The notes under the pieces are model-generated. The model saw only the letters and a list, made by a program, of their open reading frames with translations. It was not told the DNA's origin and searched no databases. A program made the translations under genes and the position numbers. From Leptobrachium leishanense (Eukaryota > Chordata > Amphibia > Anura > Megophryidae), in NCBI GenBank assembly GCA_009667805.1, contig CM019065.1, positions 155,532,101 through 155,596,100 of the forward strand: 64,000 nt of DNA, written 5' to 3'. This document shows, piece by piece, positions 1 to 10,056 of the stretch. Position 1 is the stretch's first letter, and each line of letters begins with the position of its first letter.

Positions 1-2
1 AT

Positions 3-1769
3 ATTAGGGGTCACCCAGATGTCCGAGGGGTGGAAGTTAGGGGTAAACCATATAAGATGTCTCTTTTTGCTGACGATGTCCTCTTGTCCCTAACCTCGCC
101 CATCACCACTCTCCCCAACCTGATGAGGGCCTTGAGGGACTATGGTAGGGTCTCGGGCTATAGACTTAATGCGGATAAGAGCGAGGTGCTTGACCTTAAC
201 CTAACAGAGGGGGAGAGGGCGGTGGTTCGAGATCGGTTCCCTTTTCGATGGTGCCGCGCCTCTATGAGCTCCCTAGGGACTCAGCTGACTCCCACTTGGG
301 ATCAGCTGTATGCGGCGAACTATGGGAAACTGCTTCCTACCCTCCACGCATTGTTATCGACATGGTCCCATCTACGCCTGTCGCTATTTGGTCGGATATA
401 TGCGGTCAAGATGACCCTGCTCCCAAAGCTGCTGTACCTTTTCAGAACACTGACTATCCCTATTCGCAGGGCGGACCTGACTTTCCTCCAGTCAGCTATC
501 CACTCTTTCATCTGGGGAGGGCGACGAGGTCGGTTGCCTAAAAACCTCATGTTTCAATCCAGACGACGGGGAGGCATGGGAGTCCCACACCTTTACTCAT
601 ACTACAAGGCGACCCAATTTGCAATGCTCTCTATGATTAACCTGAGACAGGGAGCACCGCTCTGGACTACCCTTGAACAAGATATGGGGGGACCACAACC
701 TCTGCGCACGCTTCAATGGGCCCCTAAAGCTACTCCCCGGATCCTACACAATAGCCCCACGCTGCAGCATTCACTGCGCCTCTGGAACCTCTATAGAGAT
801 GGAGATGATCTGTCCCCTCCGGGTTCGGGCCTCCAATCTTTATTCTATAATCCGAAGTTCCCGGAGGGCAACCCTCCCAGGGCGTTCGGTTGGTGGCTCA
901 GATCTGATATCACAGAACTGCGCGATCTGACTTTGCAAGGCCACCCAGTCACCCTTGGTTATCTACGAGAGTCGAAAGCACTACCCCCCTCGGAGACATT
1001 CAGAGCCCTCCAACTGTTACACTTTGTCAGGGGAACCCTTAGAGAAACGCCGGACCGCAGACTGACCCTTTATGAGACCTGCTGTCGGCGGAGGTACAGA
1101 GGACGCGGTTTGATATCCTCCCTTTATTCCCACATCCTTGACGCGACCTTTCCGCAGGAGGCGCCTTATGTTGCGAGATGGGAAGATGATCTAGGGAGCT
1201 CTCTGGAGGGAGATGAGTGGGCAGACATTATTGACAGGACCTCACGGGTCACAATCTGTACTGCGGTTCGCGAAAACTGTTACAAGGTCATGGCGAGGTG
1301 GTATATCCACCCGCGGCGCCTCGCAAAAATGTACCCGGGAATGCCGTCAACTTGCTTCAGGGGATGCGGCGAAGAGGGGACGTATATGCATGCATGGTGG
1401 GACTGTGGCATGGTCAGGACTATCTGGACGGAGGTGTTTGGTGATTTGAGCAGGGCACTAGGGATACACTTGTGTCCGGATCCCTGGACAGCACTCCTCA
1501 ACCGCCCGCACCCCGAGGCACGTCTTACACGTGGTGAGCACTCCCTGGTCTCTAGGGTGTGTGCTGCGGTACGTATCTGTTTGGCCAAGACCTGGAAGGG
1601 CCCTCCTCCCCCGCGTCAGCTGATAGAGGCCAAAATTTGGCACATGGTCACGATGGAACGCCTGACAGCAGTGGTCCTCGACAGGATGGCCCACTTTGAG
1701 ACGATCTGGTCGCCGTGGCTGGCGGCATTCGCCTCCGCGGCCTCTGCTCGCATTGCTTTCTCAGGCTAG
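3..1769 (+). CDS. L1-type ORF2 protein, C-terminal part (reverse transcriptase end and zinc-finger-like tail)
   Basis: The frame is open from the window edge to a TAG at 1767-1769, about 588 codons. The first in-frame ATG is not the real start, because the protein clearly begins upstream of the window. Near the N-terminal edge is the reverse-transcriptase catalytic box FADD, in the context KMSLFADDVLL. It is followed by the thumb region typical of L1 ORF2 (YRLNADKSEVL, then FIWGGRRGRLPKN and GGMGVPHLYSYYKATQ). Towards the C-terminus a CFRGCGEEGTYMHAWWDC segment matches the zf-RVT type Cys/His motif that ends many L1-clade ORF2 proteins. The expected role is cytoplasmic and nuclear reverse transcription of its own RNA at a nicked target. 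The endonuclease domain and the first RT motifs lie outside the window. L1 versus the related Tx1 subgroup cannot be decided here. Confidence 0.85.
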   Translation: MRGHPDVRGVEVRGKPYKMSLFADDVLLSLTSPITTLPNLMRALRDYGRVSGYRLNADKSEVLDLNLTEGERAVVRDRFPFRWCRASMSSLGTQLTPTWDQLYAANYGKLLPTLHALLSTWSHLRLSLFGRIYAVKMTLLPKLLYLFRTLTIPIRRADLTFLQSAIHSFIWGGRRGRLPKNLMFQSRRRGGMGVPHLYSYYKATQFAMLSMINLRQGAPLWTTLEQDMGGPQPLRTLQWAPKATPRILHNSPTLQHSLRLWNLYRDGDDLSPPGSGLQSLFYNPKFPEGNPPRAFGWWLRSDITELRDLTLQGHPVTLGYLRESKALPPSETFRALQLLHFVRGTLRETPDRRLTLYETCCRRRYRGRGLISSLYSHILDATFPQEAPYVARWEDDLGSSLEGDEWADIIDRTSRVTICTAVRENCYKVMARWYIHPRRLAKMYPGMPSTCFRGCGEEGTYMHAWWDCGMVRTIWTEVFGDLSRALGIHLCPDPWTALLNRPHPEARLTRGEHSLVSRVCAAVRICLAKTWKGPPPPRQLIEAKIWHMVTMERLTAVVLDRMAHFETIWSPWLAAFASAASARIAFSG

Positions 1770-2097
1770 AGGAAGATCCGGCGAGGTTGGGCCCGCGGTT
1801 TCGCCCCCTCTCCTGGGCCCCTTTTCTCTTCTCTTCTCCCCCTCTTTTTTTTTTTTTTTTTTTTATTTCTATTTCCTTTCTTCTCTTCTTATTTTATGCT
1901 TCTCTCACAGTATTTATCTTTAGACAGTAGATGTTGTAGTCTCGTCTGCGCATAGCTCCTTAACCTATAAAATAACTGTGGGAATGGTTTGAAATGTTCG
2001 CTGTTATGCATATTTTGATGTCGGGTATCTCGTATGTACTATAGCTGATACGAGACATGATTGTATTTCACCCTTTCTGTATTGTTTATTCCCCCTT

Positions 2098-2103
2098 AAT
2101 AAA
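2098..2103 (+). terminator. Polyadenylation signal AATAAA of the L1-type LINE
   Basis: AATAAA lies 15 bases before the A tail at 2118-2126, the usual spacing for a retrotransposed mRNA 3' end. Confidence 0.7.
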
Positions 2104-2190
2104 AATCTATTGAATTTAAAAAAAAAGTAATCCTAACCCTAAAACTAACAGGAGCATTGCTTTTGCATTATACTCGTGTATGTACTTTTA

Positions 2191-2625
2191 GGCTAGGGTC
2201 AGACTGAGGCAGTGCGAACGCGCGTTCTGGCGCACATAATCACGGCCGCACTAGCAGCAGATGACGGGCAATGACAGCCAATATACGAAGTACGGTCGCA
2301 CAAAAGTCCGCCGCGCAACGCAAGTGGAAAATGAACGCATTTTTTCGAGAACGTTAAACCGCTGGTACTGACGTACAGAGTGCGCTGCGGCCGCATAGCA
2401 GCGTGTGTGCGTGATTAGGAGATGTCAGACGCTGCTAGTGTGCGGCCAACATAACGTTCAAACAGCCGGATTTCCCTAGACTTCTTTTCACCCCATCGTC
2501 ATGAAATACGTCCAGAATTGCGCATCGTCTGACCACTTAAGCGTATTCCGTGAAAAAATGCGTGCGCACGCATCGACGTACATTTTGACGGTGGCCGCAG
2601 AAAATGCGCTCATCTGTCCCTAGCC
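2191..2625. mobile_element. Harbinger-type MITE, family H, copy 1
   Basis: The ends are inverted: GGCTAGGGTCAGAC on the left, and a right end running CTGTCCCTAGCC. The flanks are TTA (2188-2190) and TAA (2626-2628), a 3 bp TWA-type target consistent with the PIF/Harbinger superfamily. The 435 bp interior is GC-rich and aligns end to end with copies at 42826, 51375, 58276 and 59342. There is no coding capacity; open frames inside are by-products of the repeat. Confidence 0.8.
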
Positions 2626-2628
2626 TAA

Positions 2629-3523
2629 GTCGCGCTGAAAATACAACATGTAGTTTTTTTGCATCAAAAAGTACTATTTACTAACATCTAAATGTGTCTA
2701 CGTGATAAATCCTGCAACTTTTTGTGATTTCAGCATAAGTGCGAGGTGTGCTATGACTTTGTTTATTCCAGTGCAGTATAATAACAGCAAAGATAGTCCA
2801 ACACAGCAAAAGAGGATATAAATCATAATGAGGGTTGACTGGTAGTCAGGAATTTAGCTGCTATGTGTGTATTACACTCCTGCTCGCAGTGATATTTTAT
2901 ATTTTGCTGATAAGATTTGTACAAGGTCTCCAGGGAAGGAAAATGACAAGTACACAGCGAGCCCTTTGTACTGCATTGTGGTGTGATTGGGTATCCCAGT
3001 TCTATTTGCAGTGCTCTAATCGAGTTCTCTTCCACCCTGCTGCTGGAAGAGCATTTATGTGTGTTCTGTAACAAGTATACACTTAACAAGACAATCTGAC
3101 AATGTCACAACTGCTGAGCTTTCAGAATCCAATCATTACAAGTAGCATCAATGATCCGGGCTACTGGTTTTACTAAAAGGGCAAAAGCTTTGAGAAGACA
3201 AGGTTAAAAGATGATACCATCACATGAATTGCACAGAACCAGCTGATGTCCTGTTCTTGTATCGCAGTTAAAATTGTTCTTCCTATTAGGGAGCCATTTG
3301 TCAGGCGTTAACTAAACATCACGGTGTTTCAAAATGAAATATGCAAGCTGGTTATATAGTGAACAGTGACATATAATGTTCCTTCTAAGATTTTTTTGTG
3401 AGGTTCAGCATTGAACGAATGTAATGAGGAGGTTTAATGGTTGCCATTATGTGTACTGATACAGCGACGTTTATTACCAAGGACAACACAGTATTATTTT
3501 TAAAAAGAAAATGAAAACTCTTT
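2629..3523. other. Unclassified sequence without a recognisable gene
   Basis: About 0.9 kb of AT-rich DNA. No long ORF, splice-bounded exon, TIR pair or tandem repeat that I can support. Confidence 0.5.
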
Positions 3524-3769
3524 GGGCTACATTACAATCCTCGTGCTAAAACGGGGACGCTAGCGAGAAATAACTGTGCCCGCAGTGTTCTCCCTAGCAC
3601 CCCCATTTTAGTACGGGATTACAATGCAGCCACTTAAAAAGCTGCCTGCATTGTTATCAGGCGCTAAGCCCTGGGATGCGCTCAGCAGCGCTAAGCACCG
3701 CCGCGAGCATTCACTCGATGGAGTCCATAGGTGAGCGCTGACGTTAGCACCAACAGTGTAATGTAGCCC
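3524..3769. mobile_element. Small TIR element with GGGCTACATTAC ends
   Basis: The left end GGGCTACATTAC (from 3524) is mirrored by GTAATGTAGCCC (to 3769). TTT lies on both flanks (3521-3523 and 3770-3772), a possible 3 bp target duplication. The 246 bp interior contains the short inverted pair around AAAACGGGGACGCTA and its partner near CCCCATTTTAG. A larger relative with the same end type is at 5892-6717, and partial relatives lie near 19690-19790 and 57415. Confidence 0.65.
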
Positions 3770-3920
3770 TTTATTTTTGAATGTAGCACAGATAAGAAAA
3801 TAAACCAAACGGTGTGACTCTGTCAGGGTACAGAGATCTGTCACATAGGGGTACTTGAGAACTGGGTTTGGGAACCACTGACCTAGATGAATGATATGTA
3901 AAAAATAACCAACAAACTGT

Positions 3921-4126
3921 CCGGCTGGGTGGAGTAGAGGTAACATCACTGCTCTGTGTGGAGAGAGCCTGTGGAGTCATGGGTTTGATCCCGGCAAGAG
4001 CACCTCTCCAGTAAGTGTCCTTGGGCAAGACACCTAACGGTACATACTCGCCACCCAGGACATACTTGAAAATGGAGAAATCTCAATGTATCCTTCCTGG
4101 TAAAATACCTTCTAAAAAAAAAAAAA
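3921..4126 (+). mobile_element. tRNA-derived SINE, full-length copy
   Basis: The head resembles a tRNA gene, with an A-box-like stretch near 3926-3940 (GGGTGGAGTAGAGG) and a clear B-box at 3981-3992 (GGGTTTGATCCC), the internal RNA polymerase III promoter. A body follows containing GTCCTTGGGCAAGACACC, then a tail running CAATGTATCCTTCCTGGTAA, and a 12-13 base A run. The same body and tail recur on the minus strand at 39964-40166 and, split by an insertion, at 53517-53587 plus 56229-56353. The tail alone occurs near 47735 and 59262. The shared tail suggests a partner LINE supplied the retrotransposition machinery, which is inference. Confidence 0.8.
3981..3992 (+). promoter_or_regulatory. RNA polymerase III B-box of the SINE
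   Basis: GGGTTTGATCCC matches the B-box consensus GGTTCRANNCC with one change. Confidence 0.6.
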
Positions 4127-4308
4127 CAGGTCTATTCAAAGAAAGGTGAAACTCAGGAGAATGACTGGAGAAGTGAAAATTATATGTCAAGATAGCCAAA
4201 CCAGAAATATTCTCCCATTTATCTCACTTTCCAAATCAGCTATTTGGTCTAGATTGTTCTCTTCTCCTGACAGTTCTCCTGGTTTTCACCTCTCTCTGAA
4301 TAACCCTG
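4127..4308. mobile_element. Short TIR element of family G (CAGGGTTATTCA ends), copy 1
   Basis: It begins CAGGTCTATTCAAAGA directly after the SINE A run and ends TCTCTGAATAACCCTG. AAA on both sides is compatible with a 3 bp target duplication. The body contains a second inverted layer, AGGTGAAACTCAGGAGAA against TTCTCCTGGTTTTCACCT. A sister copy is at 7343-7518. Confidence 0.65.
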
Positions 4309-4311
4309 AAA

Positions 4312-5891
4312 GTCAATCTGCTGAAGGCAAGTATTAGGAAATTGTTTATCATATTTTAGCATATATTACCCTATTTAGGAATTATAAATTGCTGTAAGAG
4401 CTTTGCTTGTGTCGATGCGGAGAAAACGATAATAAGGGTGAGTAGGTCCAGTCATAAAGAAACGTTCAACCAGGTTACAAGCCATAGCCACATCAGTGAG
4501 TATACAGACATGCTCCTTCAAGGGCCGTCTGTCCTAGGATTTGTAGCCACAAAGGATCTAACCTATCCTCTGGGCCTACATTTTGTATCAGTGGTTCTTA
4601 TGTATATGGTCTGTTGCAATAGTTTAATTTGGCAATATCAGGCTCTATTACTTATTAGAAAGGCATTATTAAAGATGGCAGATTCCTGGCTGCTTCTTCT
4701 GTAACGCTGGTCCACAATTAATTTTTTGTGAGGATTCAACTTCATAATTCTTATGGACAACATGGATCAACCCTATCTCTCTATGAGAACGGCCAGATTA
4801 TAACAAAGATGAGTAAAATTGTACTGGAATGTACAATCACAAACAAAAGCTCAGCTGTAGCACAAAGAAAGGGTACAGGACAAATTATGTCCAAACCTGT
4901 TATACACACTAATTCAGCATAAAGTGTAGCATGGGCCTGGAGCTGCAGCTCCATTAGCTCCTAGGTTAATCTGGCCATGTGTGGGCTGAGTGTACGTCCT
5001 CTTTAGAAATGGGCCCAAGTTTTTAATATCTTGTTTTATAAAGAGATTATAAACCTGGGCCCCTTTCTAAATCCCACACACAGGGCTGGATAAACATAGG
5101 GGATATTGCAGCTCCAGGCCCATTCCCAAAAATAGACCTACTAGACAATTAACTATGGCGACACCAAATGACAACAACACGGTGAGAGACAAATAATAGA
5201 CAGGACCCTGCTCCTTAAGAAGCTTACACACTAAAATAAATCAGAAATTAACTCCTCCCCACCATAATACCTTCATATATGTTATTGCATTGAAAAACAT
5301 GCACCTCATCTAAATTATCCAACTTGCAGTTGCATACTTGTTTAATAGAGGTTTTAACAAAATCCTCATTAACACCTTCACTCCTGTAGGCGCAGATTTT
5401 CAGAAGAAGCAGCCCCCCCCCCAACCACTGTAGGAAAAAAAATTTCAGCAAACGTATATATCTGCATTACAAATGTCAGGAAGAGAAAAAACAAAGGGAG
5501 ACCTCTGGTCACTCCATACTGTATGGAGATGAGATTCGGGTTGCTATAATAAAAGCCCCGTATCATACAGATAGAAGGTGTAACTTTAATTTCTATATGT
5601 AGGCATTGTGAACAGAAAATAGTATTATTTTATATTTTGTTGGTATGTTTTGAAAGATGCATCACTAACAATTCCATTATGATTACTAGAAATACCCGTA
5701 AACAGGGTCTCTGGCCGTATTCATTTATCTATCTTTTGTCATATGTACTGTATTTGACACAAAGGCCATTAATGCCTGTTCACTAATAATGCAGATGGCG
5801 GCTCAATCCACCTTTTATGGCCGGCGGGAGCAGAGGGAGACTAGAGGAGAAAAGCTGCTGGTTCAGCACCTGCCCCGTAATATCACACTGA
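4312..5891. other. Intergenic stretch with one hairpin-forming inverted repeat
   Basis: Apart from the inverted repeat annotated separately at 4931-5124, no gene, splice-bounded exon or tandem array was recognised here. The segment around 5590-5700 is weakly similar to the medium repeat at 8360-8790. Confidence 0.45.
4931..5124. repeat. Inverted repeat, about 90 bp arms
   Basis: The left arm from 4931 (ATGGGCCTGGAGCTGCA) is complementary to the right arm ending at 5124 (TGCAGCTCCAGGCCCAT). Pairing continues with mismatches through GGGCCCAAG/CTGGGCCC to a short loop near 5032. The end sequence CAGGGCTGGAT inside the right arm resembles ends of other frog DNA transposons, and similar sequence recurs at 24655-24715. 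Confidence 0.65.
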
Positions 5892-6717
5892 GGGCTATAT
5901 TACATTCTTCACGTAAAAAGCCTCGCGCAAAGCGAAAATCTTTGCGCCAAGCATTAAACTTTTGCGCGTGCAAATCACCGCTGGAATTACAATCCTCGCG
6001 GCTTTTTTCTTCCGCCGATCTATTGTGCGCGCAAACAGTACGTGCACAAATGCAGGTGCAGTACCGTCTCGCGCAAAAATCTTTGCGCGCACAGTGTTTG
6101 GCACCCATTCAGCCAATCAAAATGAAGAAACACACCTATCAAACGCAACTGAATTGCGTCTGCCAGAGGCATCGGAGACGGGTTCTGCGTCTATGATGCA
6201 AAATGAGCACATATGCTACAGTAATAATACACACACCTGCCATTATCCATTATATTGTTGCTGCATTCCTTTTTATGGGCTGTTTTTTTTTTTGGGTTAG
6301 CCAGGTTGTTCAGATATACCATTAGCACCAGCTTTTAGGAGTTGTTAAAATTATGCGCGCAAAGGCTATGTGGTAATTACCGCGAATAGATTGTATTACC
6401 ATCCGCGTACCAGCGCACATGTGCGTTTGCGCTCGCAATGTTAAGTATAGGACGCGCGCAGCACAGTAAGCTCGCGCAGGGTTCGCGCGAGTTCACCCGC
6501 GGTAGACGATTGCGCGCGGTTGTTGCGCTGACTATGTAATACGGGATTCGGCGCAAATGGTTTTACCCCTCGCGTTAATGTTTTTTTGCGCCGGTGCAAA
6601 CGTTTGTGTGAAGATTGTAATTTAGCCCTAAAACGGGGATGCTAAGGAGAAACCTGCAGTCGCAGGTTTTCCTCCATAGCGTCCCCATTTTTTACCGTGA
6701 AGAACGTAATATGGCCC
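5892..6717. mobile_element. TIR element with GGGCTATATTAC ends, 826 bp
   Basis: The left end GGGCTATATTACATTCTTCACG is mirrored by CGTGAAGAACGTAATATGGCCC at the right. The interior is rich in GCGC/CGCG motifs and contains an internal copy of the AAAACGGGGAYGCTA inverted pair seen at 3524-3769. There is no transposase reading frame; ORFs of 60-135 codons inside lack similarity to any family I recognise. It is non-autonomous, with unresolved superfamily. Confidence 0.65.
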
Positions 6718-7342
6718 TAAAAGTTTATCTATCTTTTGTAACACCACTCCCTAGCCATGTGGTTTACTGGTTCTCCATGGCAGCTCCTATCTAGCTTGTG
6801 CTGCAGAGAGCCACAGGACACAGTGTGTAGCATTAAATGGGTTAATCTCATAAGGACAGGCATTAGGGACCCCCATAGGGACCCACTTTGATGGAGGAAA
6901 GTGACATTGTGGCGGATTTAATTATCTTGTGATCACTATGTGTTACTATATCTCCATCTTTATTATTGCATCTTTATTAATACATTCAGCCAGATGGTTT
7001 TAAAATCAAATCTCTAATAGCATACTTAAGTGGAGTGCTTTGTATTGTGTTTGCTGTATTTATTGGTCTCAGGAGCCCCCTTTTATAAAATACATGTTAA
7101 GGTTGAGTGCAGACTCTCTGTAGAAATATATATATATATATTTTTCCAGATCTTCTAGTATCAGTTCATATTTATAAAAGCAGAGACAGGACAGAAATAT
7201 CTGACACATTACATGTAAAGTGTTTATTCTCCAATAGCTGTACATCAGTGATATCCATCCTTGGCATCCTGGTCATTTGCGAATTACATTCCCTGTATTG
7301 CTTTGCCAGCCTTTAGGTTTGTTTAATATCACAGGAAACTAT
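6718..7342. other. Unclassified AT-rich sequence
   Basis: Nothing supportable except a short (AT)n run near 7126-7141. Confidence 0.4.
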
Positions 7343-7518
7343 CAGGTTTATTCAGTAAAGGTGAAACTCAGGAGAATTGGCAGAAGTTAAAATTCTAGGT
7401 CAAAATGGCCAAACCAGAAAAATTCTCCCATTAATCTCACTTTCCAAATCGGCTATTTGGTCTGGATTGTTCTCTTCTCCTGCCAGTTCTCCTGTTTGTC
7501 CTTTAGTGAAGAGACCTG
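7343..7518. mobile_element. Short TIR element of family G, copy 2
   Basis: About 176 bp, colinear with 4127-4308. Shared blocks include AGGTGAAACTCAGGAGAAT, CTCACTTTCCAAATC and TTCTCTTCTCCTG. The ends are CAGGTTTATTCAG and a diverged GAGACCTG. Confidence 0.6.
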
Positions 7519-8359
7519 ATAGTCCACACAAGGGTTAGTTGTGTGATCCAGATCATTACAAAGGATGCTTCCATATGTCCTGGTAAACACAGAGTTAAGA
7601 AGCTACGGGAGGGTGGGTGATGGAAAAGCATTTTTGAGCACTTCATCCTCAGATATTCCTACTGACGCAATGCAGTAAAACCTGAGAGCAGCTCATAACT
7701 TTCTCTAAAGACGTTCATGCCTGCTGAGCTCACAGCCCTGAGCACAGGCTCGTCACAGACTGCATCCTCATAATATAAAGCCATATTGCTAAACACTATA
7801 AAAATAAAAAAAATGAGGAAAACATAAATAAAACACTGACGTTACTTCACCTTATAAGGAAAAAATACCTAATCTATTTTCAGTCATAAGCCAAAAGAGA
7901 TACCAATGTATTTAGAATGCCTGTGACATCATCAATTGAGACGCACAAATGTTCATTATGTGTAAATGTTTTAGATAATTTCCCATTAGGAATACGACAT
8001 CAATATCTGTATCAATTTAAGTCCTTCACTACGGAGCGATTCTTGTTGAATTTTTTTTTATCATAACATTTATTTGAAATATGGGATGTGAAGTTAAGAA
8101 TTATATATAGGGTGAAGTAGAAGTTTTGCACAGAAATTGTTATTTTAAGAAAGTTAAAAAATGTAAATAATGTTAATTTGCTTATTTTTAATTTATTATG
8201 TATTTGTTTATCCTTTACAGAAATATTGTTGAAATGTAAGATTCTGAGCTCTCGATGGTGTCCTTTATTTTACACAATTTCAAACTGGGTCTGCATTATC
8301 ATCATACAGGCCGGAAGGACCTTTTGTGTTAGATACAGGAACTGTGATAAAGATAAATA
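7519..8359. other. Unclassified AT-rich sequence
   Basis: No gene recognised. The distal part (about 8000-8359) may belong to the medium repeat that continues to 8790, since its reverse complement resembles 13300-13560. Confidence 0.4.
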
Positions 8360-8790
8360 ATATAAATGGTCAGACCTCCTGCTTATGGGGATTTGCAGTG
8401 ATGTTAATGAGATGCAGCTTCCAAAGAATACCAATAGAATATAAAAATAATATCTATATGTGACATAATGCCTGTGTATGGAGATTGCAGTAACACCTTG
8501 TATCTGTACTGTACAGGGATTTTCACTCATTATAACCCCCTGAATCTTATCCCTGTACAGCAGTGAGTGACCCCAGAGCACACCCTGTATTCTGCCCTCT
8601 CCCTGGCTGCTGTAATGCAGTATTAATCTATTTGAACTTTTTGTTACAATGAGGACTGGGGCTCTATATGCAGATGGTTTTATGTCTCTCCAGGGTGCTT
8701 GGAGAGCCATAAAACAAATTATTTTGTTTCTCCACAGGGGATACACTAATCCTGCTTTAAAACGGTGTGAACATTGTCTTTTGATATGCT
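8360..8790 (-). repeat. Medium-length dispersed repeat, family M, copy 1
   Basis: The reverse complement aligns with 12400-12692 plus 13282-13560, and with 57600-58250. Landmarks are CAGCCAGGGAGAGGGCAGAATAC, a CCCTGTACAGTACAG block, and AAATCCCCATAAGCAGGAG. The last block is the uninterrupted version of the site occupied by a Harbinger MITE at 12696. No boundaries or coding capacity were resolved. Confidence 0.6.
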
Positions 8791-8987
8791 AATGAGTGCT
8801 TTTCAATGCATTACTATGCAAAAATCTAAATATCTTGATTTTGGGAGTGAAGGGGTTAAAGTGAATTTTTTTTACATATTTTCTTTTTTGCTTCACAGGG
8901 TTCTGTCTCATTTTATTCTCACATTCTACAGGCAGAGCATATGCAGCCACTACATTACCTTCATTAGATGCAAAACCAGCAATGCCT

Positions 8988-9187
8988 AAGCCTGTCCTGA
9001 TACAGACCGAGCAATATCTGCACCTGTGCTGATACAAACTCAGCAATGTCTGCACCTGTCTTGATACAGACCGAACAATATCTGCGCCTGTCCTGATACA
9101 AACTCAGCAATGACTGCACCTCTCCTGATACAGACCGAGCAATATCTGCGCCTGTCCTGATACAAACTCAGCAATGTCTGCACCTGT
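8988..9187 (+). repeat. Minisatellite, unit about 31-33 bp, first block
   Basis: Repeats of a unit built on CCTGATACAGACCGAGCAAT followed by ATCTGCGCCTGT, alternating with a CAAACTCAGCAATGTCTGC variant. The array resumes at 9474 after a 0.29 kb interruption. Reading frames through it are artefacts. Confidence 0.8.
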
Positions 9188-9473
9188 GAGAGAAAGGGGG
9201 GTTTGTGAGGAGCCTGAGGACGAGCAACAGCACTAGTGGCCTGCTCTACGGTGGGGCCCGCTCAGGTCTCACAAGGTTTTAGCTTGATTGTGCCATTACA
9301 GGGATGAATGCTCCATATGCAAATCAGTCTGCTCTCACCCAATGAGGGTGGCCAGTACTGAATGCCAAGGACGTCACTCCTGCATGAGAGGTGCAGCAAC
9401 CCCGACGATCGTTTCGGTCTTGTTAGGCCTCATCAGGAGGGTATAGCTGACACCCCTCTAGTCACATCAAGCA
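9188..9473 (-). mobile_element. Fragment of a hammerhead-ribozyme-bearing repeat inserted in the minisatellite
   Basis: This non-repetitive block interrupts the array. Both edges carry ATGTCTGCACCTG, which may be a target duplication or simply array sequence. The block is colinear with two pieces elsewhere, 23075-23175 and 24512-24655, so it is a dispersed element. Its most conserved part is a hammerhead motif on the minus strand. Hammerheads of this form are known in Penelope-like elements and other small retroelements of animals. Which class this belongs to is not shown by the sequence. Confidence 0.6.
9394..9450 (-). ncRNA. Hammerhead self-cleaving ribozyme motif
   Basis: Read on the minus strand, the order is CAGC...CCC (stem I 5' side), the core CTGATGA, stem II GGCC-TAACAA-GACC, the core GAAA, a very short stem III CGATCG, the cleavage triplet GTC, then GGGG...GCTG closing stem I. 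All invariant core positions (CUGANGA and GAAA) and a GUC cleavage triplet are present. Stem II has one mismatch (C-A). A stem III this short is typical of hammerheads in animal retroelements, which often work best as dimers. The role would be processing of the element's RNA. Confidence 0.7.
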
Positions 9474-9790
9474 TGTCTGCACCTGCCCTGATACAGACCG
9501 AAGCAATATCTGCGCCTGTCCTGATACAAACTCAGCAATGTCTGCACCTGTCCTGATACACACCGAGCAATATCTGCGCCTGTCCTGATACAAACTCAGC
9601 AATGTCTACCATTGTCCTGATACAGACCCAGCAATGCCAGCACCAGCACTGATACAGACCCAGCAATGCCAGCACCAGCACTGATACAGACCCAGTAATG
9701 TCTGCGCCTTTCCTGATACAAACCCAGCAAGGTCTGAGCCTGTCCTGATATAAACCAAGCAATATCTCAGGCTGTCCTGAAAACCTACAA
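9474..9790 (+). repeat. Minisatellite, unit about 31-33 bp, second block
   Basis: Continues the array of 8988-9187. It contains a perfect tandem pair of ATACAGACCCAGCAATGCCA units near 9620-9680, suggesting recent unit turnover. Related single units (ATTATCAGGACAGGCTCAG) occur at 40750-40840. Confidence 0.75.
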
Positions 9791-9979
9791 TCGTATCCCA
9801 TTTCATTAGATACATATTTCACACTGTCTGAGCCTGTCCTGATAATCTGCAGTCAGATCACGTTTCAGCAGACCACGAGCAGATCTTTCAGGACCTATGA
9901 AATAAATTGATAAAGGGATTACTGTAATATTGAAATTAACATGGAAAATGATAACGGACTAACATTCATAAAGGTTTAA

Positions 9980-10052
9980 CCCCTTACGGACCAATGACGT
10001 AACTGTTACAACATAAATGCACTGACTTTTAAGACTCTTGGGCCTTATGGGG
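9980..10052. mobile_element. Very short TTAA-flanked inverted-repeat element
   Basis: TTAA at 9976-9979 and 10053-10056 enclose 73 bp whose ends are CCCCTTACGG and CCTTATGGGG. The target and CCC-start ends match the larger TTAA elements at 25633 and 61214. Confidence 0.55.
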
Positions 10053-10056
10053 TTAA

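Larger units (their letters stand above)
1..2126 (+). mobile_element. 3' part of an L1-clade non-LTR retrotransposon
   Basis: The left window edge cuts the element, so its 5' part is not visible. Visible in order are the C-terminal two thirds of an ORF2-type protein (3-1769), a 3' UTR with a long T tract around 1848-1864, an AATAAA signal at 2098-2103, and a short A tail at 2118-2126. A terminal A tail after a polyadenylation signal is what target-primed reverse transcription leaves. The ORF is open across the whole visible part, so this copy is fairly young. Confidence 0.85.

Noticed and set aside
3921..4000. A tRNA gene
   Set aside because: A- and B-box sequences are present, but no cloverleaf with an anticodon arm can be drawn, and the unit is a repeated SINE.
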